From positions 1 through 64,000 of the IMG/VR virus record IMGVR_UViG_3300032236_001129: a stretch of 64,000 bases of DNA; one strand, written 5' to 3'. Position numbers and translations under genes: made by a program. Shown here one piece after another: positions 56,710 to 64,000 of the stretch. Below the pieces are notes generated by a model that searched no databases, was not told where the DNA came from, and worked only from the letters and a program-made list of their open reading frames with translations. Numbering within the stretch: the stretch's first letter is position 1; every line of letters starts with the position of its first letter. This DNA is from a virus.

Positions 56710-57414
56710 TTAGTTAGCAGCAGCGATTTCTCGTGCTACATCAGCGAGCTCTTCCTTAGAGGACATGTAGAGTGCCTCAGGACCAAATGGCTTAAGAGTC
56801 TTGATGTATTCAGCTGTTGCTACTGGATCGATATCCCAATCCTCAGCGAGATCACGTTCCTTAACAGGAACGACAGAGTGAGTAGTCTTGGTACCAGTAC
56901 CAGACTTACTTACTGCGTAGTACAAATCTGGGCGATTGAGTGGGCCGGTCTTTGGATCAGACGCAAGCTTCTCAAGCTGCTTACAGAGACGTACACCTAC
57001 GATCATTAGTTCAAGCGATGGGCCTTCTGGATCAGAAAGGTTAAGCACTGTGAATGCAAACTTCTGTGATGGCACGCTACCTACTGCGATGAGTGGGTCG
57101 CCCTCACCAACAGAGATGAATGACTTCTTGCCTGGACGGTTAACCCAGTGTTGCATGAAAGCCATTGGCTCTGATGAGATGAACTTAACGAGTTGTAGAT
57201 CTTCATCAAACTTAAAGTCGGTAGCGAACTTGCTGTTCTTTACAGTAGCCTGCTTGGCTGCAGCCCAACCGGTTTGGATGATAGATGAATTTGAAGAGGT
57301 AGTTGTTTCGTCCTCTTCGATAAAAAGATCTTCTTCAGTAACAGAAGATGTTGTTGTGTATGAGTCTACGTTTGGAACGTCTGACTTATTGGCACGAAGT
57401 GATGTTGCGGTCAT
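56710..57414 (-). CDS. Putative single-stranded-DNA-binding protein
   Basis: A 234-residue protein with a Thr/Ser/Glu-rich N-terminus (1-45) and a strand-rich core (KFATDFKFDEDLQLVKFISS, MAFMQHWVNRPGKKSFISV, KFAFTVLNLSDP). Its place just upstream of the polymerase and its size fit a phage SSB, but OB-fold residues cannot be confirmed by eye. The Lys/Trp/Arg-rich face WVNRPGKKSF could contact ssDNA. Confidence 0.55.
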   Translation of the reverse strand: MTATSLRANKSDVPNVDSYTTTSSVTEEDLFIEEDETTTSSNSSIIQTGWAAAKQATVKNSKFATDFKFDEDLQLVKFISSEPMAFMQHWVNRPGKKSFISVGEGDPLIAVGSVPSQKFAFTVLNLSDPEGPSLELMIVGVRLCKQLEKLASDPKTGPLNRPDLYYAVSKSGTGTKTTHSVVPVKERDLAEDWDIDPVATAEYIKTLKPFGPEALYMSSKEELADVAREIAAAN

Positions 57415-57440
57415 GTTGGTCTTCTTTCATAGGTCGTTGG

Positions 57441-57911
57441 TCAGTTAACTTCTTGATCGTGAATATGTTTCCAAGTATCCATCAGTTCTAGTGATAGATC
57501 TGGATGCCTATTCCAATCGATTCTTGGAGCTTCTATAAGCCCACGGGCTTCAAAAGCTTCAATGGTAGCTTCTACTATTGCTCTGCTGTACATTCGCCAA
57601 CCTGGCTTCTTTACACCATTTACAATAGGAGACTTTAGTCTATAAGGTGCACGAGGAATATATCCCTTGCGTTCCCATAAACGGATAGTCACTAGAGGTC
57701 TACCGAGTGCTAGAGCAAAAGCCCCTGCACTAAATAATTCTACCACATTTCCGTTAGGTAGTTTCTTACTTTGTGGGTCTGAATCCCACGAGCCTTCTTC
57801 TTTTACCTTAGGCTTTTTAGCCTCAGGGTTTAGAGGACGACGCTTTCTTTTAGAGCCTGGATAGTACTCATCGAGTTCCGATAGAAGACGATTTACTTGA
57901 TCGTCGCTCAT
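57441..57911 (-). CDS. MerR-like winged helix-turn-helix protein
   Basis: A 156-residue protein (from the ATG at 57911, which has AAGGG upstream). ELFSAGAFALALGRPLVTIR then LWERKGYIPRAP is a MerR-type HTH; residues 1-50 are a basic tail and the C-terminus is helical. Probably a phage transcription regulator. An earlier ATG at 57953 lacks a ribosome site. Confidence 0.7.
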   Translation of the reverse strand: MSDDQVNRLLSELDEYYPGSKRKRRPLNPEAKKPKVKEEGSWDSDPQSKKLPNGNVVELFSAGAFALALGRPLVTIRLWERKGYIPRAPYRLKSPIVNGVKKPGWRMYSRAIVEATIEAFEARGLIEAPRIDWNRHPDLSLELMDTWKHIHDQEVN

Positions 57912-58200
57912 GGGAGTACCCTTCTGAACTCTTTGAATATACTTGGCGTTCATGATAGCTAGTAGGCTTTCTAGATGCCTTAGCCATCTGATCTTCACGC
58001 AGCTTCTTCCTTACAATTTCAGCTGCAGCTTCTTCCTCATTTAATACAGAACGTTCTTCTGAAAGAACAATCTCTACAAGAGTCTGAGCCACTTCTGCTA
58101 AACGATCTTCTTCTACATCAGGAAAGTTATCCTGAATAAAGTTTTCTAATAGTGGAGAGATAATCTCCACGTGCCTAGGATTTGCTCGGAATGAACGCAT
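57868..58200 (-). CDS. 110-residue helical protein
   Basis: MRSFRANPRHVEIISPLLEN..., acidic helices (DVEEDRLAEVAQTLVEIVLS) then a Ser/Arg-rich end. AAGGCGG precedes the ATG. Its 3' end overlaps the start of the HTH gene by 44 bases. Unknown. Confidence 0.6.
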   Translation of the reverse strand: MRSFRANPRHVEIISPLLENFIQDNFPDVEEDRLAEVAQTLVEIVLSEERSVLNEEEAAAEIVRKKLREDQMAKASRKPTSYHERQVYSKSSEGYSHERRSSKSSSIGTR

Positions 58201-58612
58201 AAGACACCGCCTTAGGAAACATTGAGTCGATCTCTTCTTCGGTAAGAAGATCTTCGTACAAGCAAGCCATAACCTCTGACTCATCTAGAACAGGTACAAG
58301 CTTATAGCAACGATCAGTAAGACCCTTTTGCTTTAGGATTGCACGAGCAGTATCTTCGTCAAGCTTTTGTGTGACTCTGCGTTGACGCTGCAGGGACTGA
58401 TAGCCATCTACCTCTTCGGGTAGCGTGTACCAGATATGACCCTTTTCATCGGGCGTACCCTCATTATCCACAAGATCAGATAGCTCTGCCTTGAGGCTAG
58501 ATTGTTCTTTGGTTAGGTCTTCGATACGACCACGTAGACTTACATACTTACGCACCTTGGCAACAATTGGGTTACCTTCTTTAGGTGCTTCTCTTTCAAT
58601 AACTTTTGGCAT
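58175..58612 (-). CDS. 145-residue protein with coiled coil
   Basis: MPKVIEREAPKEGNPIVAKV..., coiled coil (YVSLRGRIEDLTKEQSSLKA), then a folded part (YTLPEEVDGYQSLQRQRRV...EDLLTEEEIDSMF). First gene after promoter copy b. A similar layout is common in actinophages; unknown role. Confidence 0.65.
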   Translation of the reverse strand: MPKVIEREAPKEGNPIVAKVRKYVSLRGRIEDLTKEQSSLKAELSDLVDNEGTPDEKGHIWYTLPEEVDGYQSLQRQRRVTQKLDEDTARAILKQKGLTDRCYKLVPVLDESEVMACLYEDLLTEEEIDSMFPKAVSYAFIPSKS

Positions 58613-58621
58613 TTGTTTAAC

Positions 58622-58643
58622 CCCCCTATTAAATACTATACCA
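58622..58643 (-). promoter_or_regulatory. Extended -10 promoter (copy b)
   Basis: Minus strand TGGTATAGTATTTAATAGG then GGG, with TTGCAA 17 bases before TATAGT. TG-n-TATAGT extended -10 followed by the shared element; drives the 145-residue gene, whose ATG is nine bases past the element. Confidence 0.72.
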
Positions 58644-58651
58644 CAGGAAAA

Positions 58652-58807
58652 TTAGTCTTGCAACTCCGGCTTAACGTAGTCCTTTAGGGCAGCCACGATT
58701 ACATCCGTGACTGTACGGCCATCGATCTGAGCCTTGTCTTTGACAGCGGTCCAGAGCTCGTTTGATACCCGGATGGTACGGGTCGGGGTCTTAGGTGCGT
58801 TTGGCAT
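58652..58807 (-). CDS. Ribbon-helix-helix DNA-binding protein
   Basis: A 51-residue protein: TPTRTIRVSNELWTAVKDKA (ribbon and first helix), then QIDGRTVTDVIVAALKDYVK (second helix). The short size and this order are those of Arc/CopG repressors, which bind inverted repeats as dimers. It could be an early repressor, and sites such as the palindrome at 17806-17817 would be candidates. It overlaps the promoter region of the genes downstream. Confidence 0.8.
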   Translation of the reverse strand: MPNAPKTPTRTIRVSNELWTAVKDKAQIDGRTVTDVIVAALKDYVKPELQD

Positions 58808-58816
58808 CCCACTAGT

Positions 58817-60397
58817 TTAGACCATCGTCTCTTGAAGGAATGCTTTAAGACTACCCAAATTTAATTCAACTCCACCGGCCTCGTTGATACCCTCGCCATC
58901 CATAACAGCGTCAGCCACTGCATTCTTTTGCAACAACATATCGTGTTGTCGCTCTTCGATAGACCCCTCCATCAGGAAGTCTTGAATAACGATACTAGGC
59001 CACGTCGAAGATGCTCTGCGTATGCGGCCATTTCTTTGAAGAGCCAGCCCAGCGTTCCAAGGCAGATCATAGTTAATGAGTAGATTAGCTTGAGGCAAGT
59101 CCACACCATACCCACCGGCATCACTGCTAACAAGCACACGGCAATCTGGATCAGTTTGAAAAGTAACCTTAGCGTGTTCTTTATCTCTAGCATCTAGCTC
59201 TCCTGTATACAGCTGTGCGTTAAAGTCTTCAAGCTCACGAGCAATAAGCTTAGCCATATGTACATAGCTGGTAAAGATAACAACCTTATTCTTATCATAG
59301 CTTTCTAAGAATTCATATACATAGCGACGAAGAGCATCCATCTTTGGAGATCCCTTTAGATCATCAAGCTTGCCAGCCTCATCTAAATCATTTACATACT
59401 TTGATCCAGCTCCGTTGTCATACCGGTACTTGCCGGCTGATGTCTTAAGCAAAGCTGGCGCATCACAAAGCATTCTTAATGCTGTTAGTTTAGACATGAT
59501 CTTTCCCTTGAGAGCATTGGCTGCCTCATTCTGATTCTCACCAGAGTAGTGTGAGAATAAGTCAAAGGATGTGCCGTAGCTATCAATTGCCTGCTCTAGA
59601 TCATCTAGGATTTCACTGGCAATAAGGTTGTAGAGCTTTACCCCGGCCCGATCAAACGGCACACGGATAGGCTCAGCAAAGATAGTCTTAGGTAGGTAAG
59701 GTGCTACGTCTGGGTCTTGCTGACGCTTGCGTACACTGGCAGTAGCCATAGCAGTATTTAATGTAGGTAGATTGCGGTAACGCTCTACCCCACCAAAATG
59801 ATTACGAACAATAAAAGTCTTATCAAATAAATCAAAACGTCCTAGAACTTTAGGATCCACAAACTGCATGATGCTATAGAGTTCCTCAGGCTTACCGTTC
59901 TCGATAGGAGTTCCGGTAAGAGCATACTTAACTCTACTGTCTAACTTCTTTACATGCTTGGAGCGTTTAGATCTGAAGGACTTGATGGCTGTTGCTTCAT
60001 CGCATACGATGAATCCTCTGCAGAGCTTTGATACTTGCTCCCAGTCGTTAACAACTTGCTCGTAGTTGATAATGACGTAGTCAACGAGCGTATGGCCCCA
60101 GTCGAAAGCTTCTTCGTATTGAGCTTCTCGTTGCTTTGGGGTGCCATCAATGACCAAAGGGTTTGCAGTACCATTTGTAAATTTCCTAATCTGTTCAGCC
60201 CATTGATACTTAAGGCTTGATAAACAGATAATGATACCAGGCTCTGTAATTTTTTCTTGTTCTTTTAATTTTTCTAGTGCAGCAATAGTAAGAACAGTTT
60301 TACCCAGGCCAAGGTCGTAGGCCACCAGCATCTTCTTGCGGGCGACCATAGTCTCTACGGCATCAACCTGGTAAGGTAAAAGTGTTCCTGTGAACAT
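58817..60397 (-). CDS. SNF2-type DEAD/DEAH helicase
   Basis: A 526-residue superfamily 2 ATPase: LGLGKTVLTIAAL (motif I), FIVCDEATAIKS (DEAT, motif II), YALTGTPIENGKPEELY (motif III region), KVVIFTSYVHMA (IV), and VLVSSDAGGYGVDLPQAN with LQRNGRIRRAS (V and VI). The helicase core is complete. Likely remodels DNA-protein complexes or branches during replication or recombination. Confidence 0.92.
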   Translation of the reverse strand: MFTGTLLPYQVDAVETMVARKKMLVAYDLGLGKTVLTIAALEKLKEQEKITEPGIIICLSSLKYQWAEQIRKFTNGTANPLVIDGTPKQREAQYEEAFDWGHTLVDYVIINYEQVVNDWEQVSKLCRGFIVCDEATAIKSFRSKRSKHVKKLDSRVKYALTGTPIENGKPEELYSIMQFVDPKVLGRFDLFDKTFIVRNHFGGVERYRNLPTLNTAMATASVRKRQQDPDVAPYLPKTIFAEPIRVPFDRAGVKLYNLIASEILDDLEQAIDSYGTSFDLFSHYSGENQNEAANALKGKIMSKLTALRMLCDAPALLKTSAGKYRYDNGAGSKYVNDLDEAGKLDDLKGSPKMDALRRYVYEFLESYDKNKVVIFTSYVHMAKLIARELEDFNAQLYTGELDARDKEHAKVTFQTDPDCRVLVSSDAGGYGVDLPQANLLINYDLPWNAGLALQRNGRIRRASSTWPSIVIQDFLMEGSIEERQHDMLLQKNAVADAVMDGEGINEAGGVELNLGSLKAFLQETMV

Positions 60398-60942
60398 TAA
60401 ACTAGGAGCCCCTGCATTCTTGTCTTGACCATAAGTTCTAGGTCTTCGATGGTTCCATTGTTAGTAAAGATTTGGTCTACCTTATACCCATCCATCTGTG
60501 ACTCTGATACATGAGCGTTAACAGCATCTATGCCTACACGCTTTACACGCCACAGCTGTGAGTTTGGGAATCCCTTTACATAGTCCGCTTCGTTGGTAAA
60601 GCGAACATCGGTAACCACAATATTATCCGAAGGAGTATAGGAACTTAAAGCCTGCTTAACCCAGAAGTCTTCCCCGAATACTTTACGAGCAGCTACTCCT
60701 GAGTTCTGAAGTAGGCGGCGAATATGTGGAGATTGCTTAGCCTTTTCCCAACCGTCACGGTCTACCCGTGCCTTAACAAATACTGGCTCTCCAACTATAG
60801 AGTCAAACATTGGATTAGTCTCATAAAGAAAGTCACGAATCTTGTCAGCAAATGCTACACGGGTATAACCAAACTGATCCACAAGGATTTTAGCTACTGT
60901 GTCTTTGCCTGACTGTGCGTATCCTGTTAGTCCGATAATCAT
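60397..60942 (-). CDS. Deoxynucleoside monophosphate kinase
   Basis: A 181-residue P-loop kinase starting MIIGLTGYAQSGKDTVAKIL (Walker A GYAQSGKDT) with FADKIRDFLYET and later VVTDVRFTNEADYV. This is the T4 gp1-like dNMP kinase layout; it feeds dNTP synthesis. The longer reading from 61062 runs back through the primase gene; the ATGA overlap supports 60942. Confidence 0.85.
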   Translation of the reverse strand: MIIGLTGYAQSGKDTVAKILVDQFGYTRVAFADKIRDFLYETNPMFDSIVGEPVFVKARVDRDGWEKAKQSPHIRRLLQNSGVAARKVFGEDFWVKQALSSYTPSDNIVVTDVRFTNEADYVKGFPNSQLWRVKRVGIDAVNAHVSESQMDGYKVDQIFTNNGTIEDLELMVKTRMQGLLV

Positions 60943-61904
60943 AAAAATGCCGCCTCCCCGAACACTGAATGTTTTGAACCCTCTATACAATAGTGTACCA
61001 AATCTTCTGGCATGTCGCCAATATCTTTGTACTCGCTTCCTTGATAGTTCAAGAACCAGCACTCCATACCTTCTTTGCGAGTTCTTTCAAGTAGATCTAA
61101 AGATGCTTTCTTACCGGCAGCATCGTTATCCATTGCGATAATCAACTTGTCTGCTTCCTTCATCAGCTGGATCTGCAGATCACTGACTGAAGCACCGAAG
61201 GTTGAGACTCCTCCAGCTACTCCCAATGATGCTAGGCGTACGCAGTCTAAAGGAGACTCAACTACAATCATTGTTCCGCCGGTAAATACGTCAAGACCAA
61301 ATAAAGTTCTGGACTTGCCTACTCCAGTAGGACGGTTACGGAAGAAGCGTTCTGTTTGACTCTTCTCTTGCCAACCCATAAGCGTTTTAGATTGTGGGTT
61401 ACGAATAGGAGTGATCCAAGAATTCTTTTCTGGATTCCAACGCACACCATAATGAGCACAAGCATCTTCAGTAAGACCACGTTCCTCTAATGCCCAGTCA
61501 GGAACATCATCAAAGACAGCAAGGCGTGCCTCGCTCATGCTTACCGGAGCTGGAAGAGATATATAAGAGTTGCGAGCCTCTTCAAGCTGGCGAGCAAGGT
61601 ACTCAAAGTTAACTTCGATATTGCTACGAAGCCAATCCTTGGCAGCATCAAAGTCAACATGTCCCCATGGGGTAGTAAACTCTTTGATCTCACCAACAAG
61701 AGTAAGAAGGGTTCCTTTGTACCCGCATGAGAAACAGTGATGAACACCAGTCTCAGCATTCATAGACCAGGAGGGATTGTTATCTTCCCGGCCTGTGCGC
61801 TCCAAGTGCATTGGGCACCAAGCAATTAGCTCATCACCACGGTGATGATGAGTTTCAATACCGAGTGTAAGTAATACGCCTTCTACTGAGCCCTCTGCGT
61901 ACAT
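60939..61904 (-). CDS. DnaG-type primase
   Basis: A 321-residue protein. CHC2-type zinc site: CPMH (Cys30, His33) and CFSC (Cys57, Cys60). Then a TOPRIM domain: MIVVESPLDCVRLASLGV and LIIAMDNDAAGKKASLDL. This is the N-terminal and catalytic part of a DnaG primase without a helicase-interaction domain, as in several phages. Makes RNA primers for the family A polymerase. Confidence 0.92.
   Translation of the reverse strand: MYAEGSVEGVLLTLGIETHHHRGDELIAWCPMHLERTGREDNNPSWSMNAETGVHHCFSCGYKGTLLTLVGEIKEFTTPWGHVDFDAAKDWLRSNIEVNFEYLARQLEEARNSYISLPAPVSMSEARLAVFDDVPDWALEERGLTEDACAHYGVRWNPEKNSWITPIRNPQSKTLMGWQEKSQTERFFRNRPTGVGKSRTLFGLDVFTGGTMIVVESPLDCVRLASLGVAGGVSTFGASVSDLQIQLMKEADKLIIAMDNDAAGKKASLDLLERTRKEGMECWFLNYQGSEYKDIGDMPEDLVHYCIEGSKHSVFGEAAFL
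60979..61000 (-). promoter_or_regulatory. Extended -10 promoter (copy f), inside primase gene
   Basis: Minus strand TGGTACACTATTGTATAGAG then GG, with TTGGCG about 18 bases before TACACT. It lies in the last 60 bases of the primase gene, giving separate expression of the kinase and helicase downstream. Confidence 0.65.
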
Positions 61905-62113
61905 TATTCTTTCCAGATGTAAGTTGGGTTATCGATTGGTGTAGGAGCTGTAGCTAGAGTTCCGCACAAGGCGCACTCCATCTCTGTAAAGTACATAGCA
62001 ATCTCGTAGTCATCGAACATCGCTTGGATATTCCAGACCTTAGAACCGCATGGACATATATGTGTAGGCTCTCCTCGAAGATCCAACGCTAAGCTTTCTT
62101 CTTTTTCAATCAT
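61904..62113 (-). CDS. 69-residue zinc ribbon
   Basis: MIEKEESLALDLRGEPTHIC..., with CPCGSKVW and MECALCGTLATAP knuckles. A small zinc ribbon adjacent to primase and WhiB; unknown. Confidence 0.65.
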   Translation of the reverse strand: MIEKEESLALDLRGEPTHICPCGSKVWNIQAMFDDYEIAMYFTEMECALCGTLATAPTPIDNPTYIWKE

Positions 62114-62364
62114 CGTCTCGCCTTTCTGCGAATATTACGGCGCTCTTTAGGAGTGGTTCCACCCCATACGCCTTCCTTCTCGTTAATACTTAATGCATAT
62201 GCTAGACACTTGTCTTTAATCCAGCAATCGTTACAGACCTTCTTGGCCTGTGCTACATCTGATGGTTCGTACTCTTCTGGAAAGAAGATCTCCGTATCGT
62301 AATCAACACAGAGCTGAGTACCATCAAATGGATTGGACGCCAGCGAAAGCAGCATACTCTTCAA
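62110..62364 (-). CDS. WhiB-family protein
   Basis: An 84-residue WhiB: Cys19 (TQLCVD), Cys44-x2-Cys47-x5-Cys53 (CNDCWIKDKC) and EGVWGGTTPKERR. This is the canonical arrangement for the Fe-S cluster and the turn. TTG start has AGGAGGG five to six bases upstream; an ATG three codons later is possible. Its first 41 bases overlap the helicase end. A second WhiB beside 52007-52348. Confidence 0.9.
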   Translation of the reverse strand: MKSMLLSLASNPFDGTQLCVDYDTEIFFPEEYEPSDVAQAKKVCNDCWIKDKCLAYALSINEKEGVWGGTTPKERRNIRRKARR

Positions 62365-63559
62365 AACGACCCTCCTCCCAATCCCATAGTAGATCTGTCG
62401 AACCCATACCTGAAATACGGCTAGCAGCCACAGTTAAGGAACGAGATGAATCATCTTCTTCATCCTGACGTTGTAGAACTAGAACTATGTCTGAGTCCTG
62501 CAAGAAAGATGATGTGTAACCAATTGAGTCTGCAGTAACCTTGCCCCCACGCATCTTAGAGCGCAGAGTCTGGGTACTAACTACAACTGGAATATCGTAA
62601 CGCTGTGCTACACGCTTCATTCCACGAGTAAGACTACGTAGTGAGCGCTCGCTTTCTGTTTCACCAGTCTCTTCATCAAACATAAGATACATACCATCCA
62701 CGAATAAGATATCAGGATTGTACTTCTCTACCTTTGCACACAAACCGGTAATAGTTCTAGAGGCCACTGTGTCGGGCATCCAGAAATCATCACGTGCGAT
62801 GCCTAAGTGATCTAGATAGCGTTGCTCTTCTTCTGTACGCAAAGCTCCCATGATCAAACGCTTATGCGAGATGTGAGAACGCATAGCATCGTAACGAGTT
62901 TTCATTTCACGAGCTGTCATTTCAAATGATTGAAACATTACTCGTTGGTTTTCATCCTGTGCTTTGATAGCCATCTGCATGGCAAGCACAGACTTACCGG
63001 TCTTAGGAGGAGCAGCAATTGTCCACAGCTGCTGCTTCATAACACCAGAAGTAATCTCATCGATAGTTCTAAAGCCAGTAGACAATCCAAGCAAACCATT
63101 GGGACGAGTCTTGATAGCCATGTACTCGTCGTAGCGCTGCATAGGATCATCGCTTAGGTTTTCATCTAAAGATTCTCGTTGGTTGTCGTTCATCAAGATC
63201 TGCGCTGCAGACGCCATGGTCTGTAGAGCTGTGTTGTGATCTTGCTGAGAGACTGCCTGCTGAGCTTCCAACAAAGCATCGATAGTCTTCTGACGCTTAC
63301 GGTATTCGATAAGCTGGTCAAGAAGGTATTCGATACTGTCTTCTACGGCATGCAGGACGTAGGTAGGAAAGTTATCCTTAACAGTTACGGCAGTAGGGAC
63401 TTCTCCATACTTCTCGTTATGCTTGGTAATGAACTTCCACACCTGCTTGTTGAGATCATTGAAGAACCAGTCTTCTTGTACCCCAGTCTCAAGCAGTGGC
63501 TTGATATCTCTATTGCGGATAGCTTTAGATAATAACCGCTCTTCGTTATTTGCTGCCAC
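62324..63559 (-). CDS. DnaB-like replicative helicase
   Basis: A 411-residue protein. N-terminal helical domain (1-115), then the RecA-like core: APPKTGKSVLAMQMA (Walker A 183-190), MFQSFEMTAREMKTR (H1a), DILFVDGMYLM (Walker B), VVVSTQTLRS (H3) and SSFLQDSDIVLVLQR (arginine-finger part). It unwinds DNA at the phage fork and loads the primase. Confidence 0.92.
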   Translation of the reverse strand: MAANNEERLLSKAIRNRDIKPLLETGVQEDWFFNDLNKQVWKFITKHNEKYGEVPTAVTVKDNFPTYVLHAVEDSIEYLLDQLIEYRKRQKTIDALLEAQQAVSQQDHNTALQTMASAAQILMNDNQRESLDENLSDDPMQRYDEYMAIKTRPNGLLGLSTGFRTIDEITSGVMKQQLWTIAAPPKTGKSVLAMQMAIKAQDENQRVMFQSFEMTAREMKTRYDAMRSHISHKRLIMGALRTEEEQRYLDHLGIARDDFWMPDTVASRTITGLCAKVEKYNPDILFVDGMYLMFDEETGETESERSLRSLTRGMKRVAQRYDIPVVVSTQTLRSKMRGGKVTADSIGYTSSFLQDSDIVLVLQRQDEEDDSSRSLTVAASRISGMGSTDLLWDWEEGRFEEYAAFAGVQSI

Positions 63560-63929
63560 TCATCCCCCCCTCGTTTAAGAACCAGTGACCGTATCTTAAT
63601 GCACGATCTGGTATGTCAATCACATACTTTACTTCCGGCCGGTAAGGTAGCTCTGCAACTAAGTCAGCAACTACGTTATAAGCCTTGGCATAGTTAAAGG
63701 GATTGGTGCCTAGATTATCTAAGTCTTCTAGAACCCTATCCATAGAACTCTGTGGCATTTCAAAGCCGACCAACTCAAGAGTGTAATCATGAGTCTCTTT
63801 GAATCTCCAGAAGTGAGCAAGAGATTGTCGGTTGTATGTCGTCTCGACATACGGTACTGATATGCCCATCACTTTATTAATTTTTGTTTCCCTACTAAGC
63901 AAGCAGTCTAACGAGACAATGACTCGCAT
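63546..63929 (-). CDS. 127-residue hypothetical protein
   Basis: MRVIVSLDCLLSRETKINKV..., strand-helix organisation with DYTLELVGFEMPQSSMDR and VKYVIDIPDRALRYGHWF. An upstream ATG at 63962 would add 11 residues. The start DCLLSRET loosely resembles HAD-like motif I. Unknown. Confidence 0.6.
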   Translation of the reverse strand: MRVIVSLDCLLSRETKINKVMGISVPYVETTYNRQSLAHFWRFKETHDYTLELVGFEMPQSSMDRVLEDLDNLGTNPFNYAKAYNVVADLVAELPYRPEVKYVIDIPDRALRYGHWFLNEGGMSGSK

Positions 63930-63964
63930 GGGAATCTCATTTGAAATGTCGCCCCCCCGCATGA

Positions 63965-64000
63965 TTAAACGATCTCGATCTTGCCGTAGTTAACTAACAG
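63965..64000 (-). CDS. C-terminal fragment of the next leftward gene
   Basis: The last eleven codons before a TAA encode LLVNYGKIEIV. Continues beyond the window; too short to identify. Confidence 0.4.
   Translation of the reverse strand: MLVNYGKIEIV

Noticed and set aside
56936-57448. A 170-codon rightward frame
   Set aside because: Antisense to the putative SSB; low-complexity Ser/Thr/Val composition typical of a shadow.
1-64000. Integrase, excisionase pair, attachment site or CRISPR array
   Set aside because: No tyrosine or serine recombinase motif, no attachment-like repeat at tRNA-Asn, and no regularly spaced direct repeats with spacers were seen. Lysogeny cannot be judged from this window.

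Overview
The window is a stretch of a tailed double-stranded DNA phage (Caudoviricetes) that very probably infects an actinobacterium. The host call rests on two WhiB-family proteins, a DUF7455 protein, FmdB- and SpoVS-type small proteins, a BldC/MerR-like helix-turn-helix with zinc ribbon, and a proteasome beta-type hydrolase. Base composition is too AT-rich for Streptomyces or Mycobacterium, so a low-GC aquatic actinobacterium is my inference. Both ends are open: the left edge cuts the major capsid gene, and the tail genes must lie outside the window.

Layout. (1) About 1-16.9 kb, leftward: capsid start, scaffold, portal, terminase and many small accessory proteins, a 1163-residue disordered protein, three paralogous presumed virion proteins (one with PASTA domains), a proteasome-like hydrolase, and zinc-ribbon microproteins. 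A single signal-peptide lysozyme-like gene at 6.5 kb runs the other way. (2) 17.0-17.7 kb, leftward: tRNA-Asn and an Hsp20 chaperone. (3) 18.1-32.1 kb, rightward: an accessory operon of mostly unknown small proteins, with several long structured non-coding leaders and a large MoxR-type ATPase plus VWA/metallopeptidase-like pair. This region carries a strand-polar 12-nt repeat found nowhere else in the window. (4) 32.1-44.6 kb, leftward: class II ribonucleotide reductase, a possible TGT-like protein, nucleotidyltransferase- and HAD-like proteins, many small basic proteins and small membrane proteins. (5) 44.6-48.1 kb, rightward lysis cassette: secreted PA14/proline-rich protein (apparently ATA-initiated), two holin candidates, CHAP/peptidoglycan-binding endolysin. 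(6) 48.1-64 kb, leftward replication and recombination: phosphoesterase, SpoVS, three PD-(D/E)XK nucleases, WhiB, RecA-like recombinase, family A DNA polymerase, putative ssDNA-binding protein, RHH and MerR-like regulators, SNF2-type helicase, dNMP kinase, primase, second WhiB and DnaB-like helicase.

Within each block genes are packed with ATGA or TAATG overlaps, so they are read as long polycistrons. Rho-independent hairpins at 7.0, 32.1 and 48.1 kb separate convergent blocks. Seven sites on both strands share an extended -10 promoter followed by a conserved initially transcribed sequence, which gives a simple picture of how new transcripts start inside and between blocks.

The most unusual signals are the repeat YCAACAYAAACA (13 copies, about 1 kb apart, always sense to transcription, in all reading frames), the shared promoter family, the phage proteasome-like hydrolase with a complete catalytic set, the MoxR/VWA pair with an HExxH motif, and the non-canonical ATA start of the PA14 protein. 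All functional calls are from reading motifs by eye; no database search was run.
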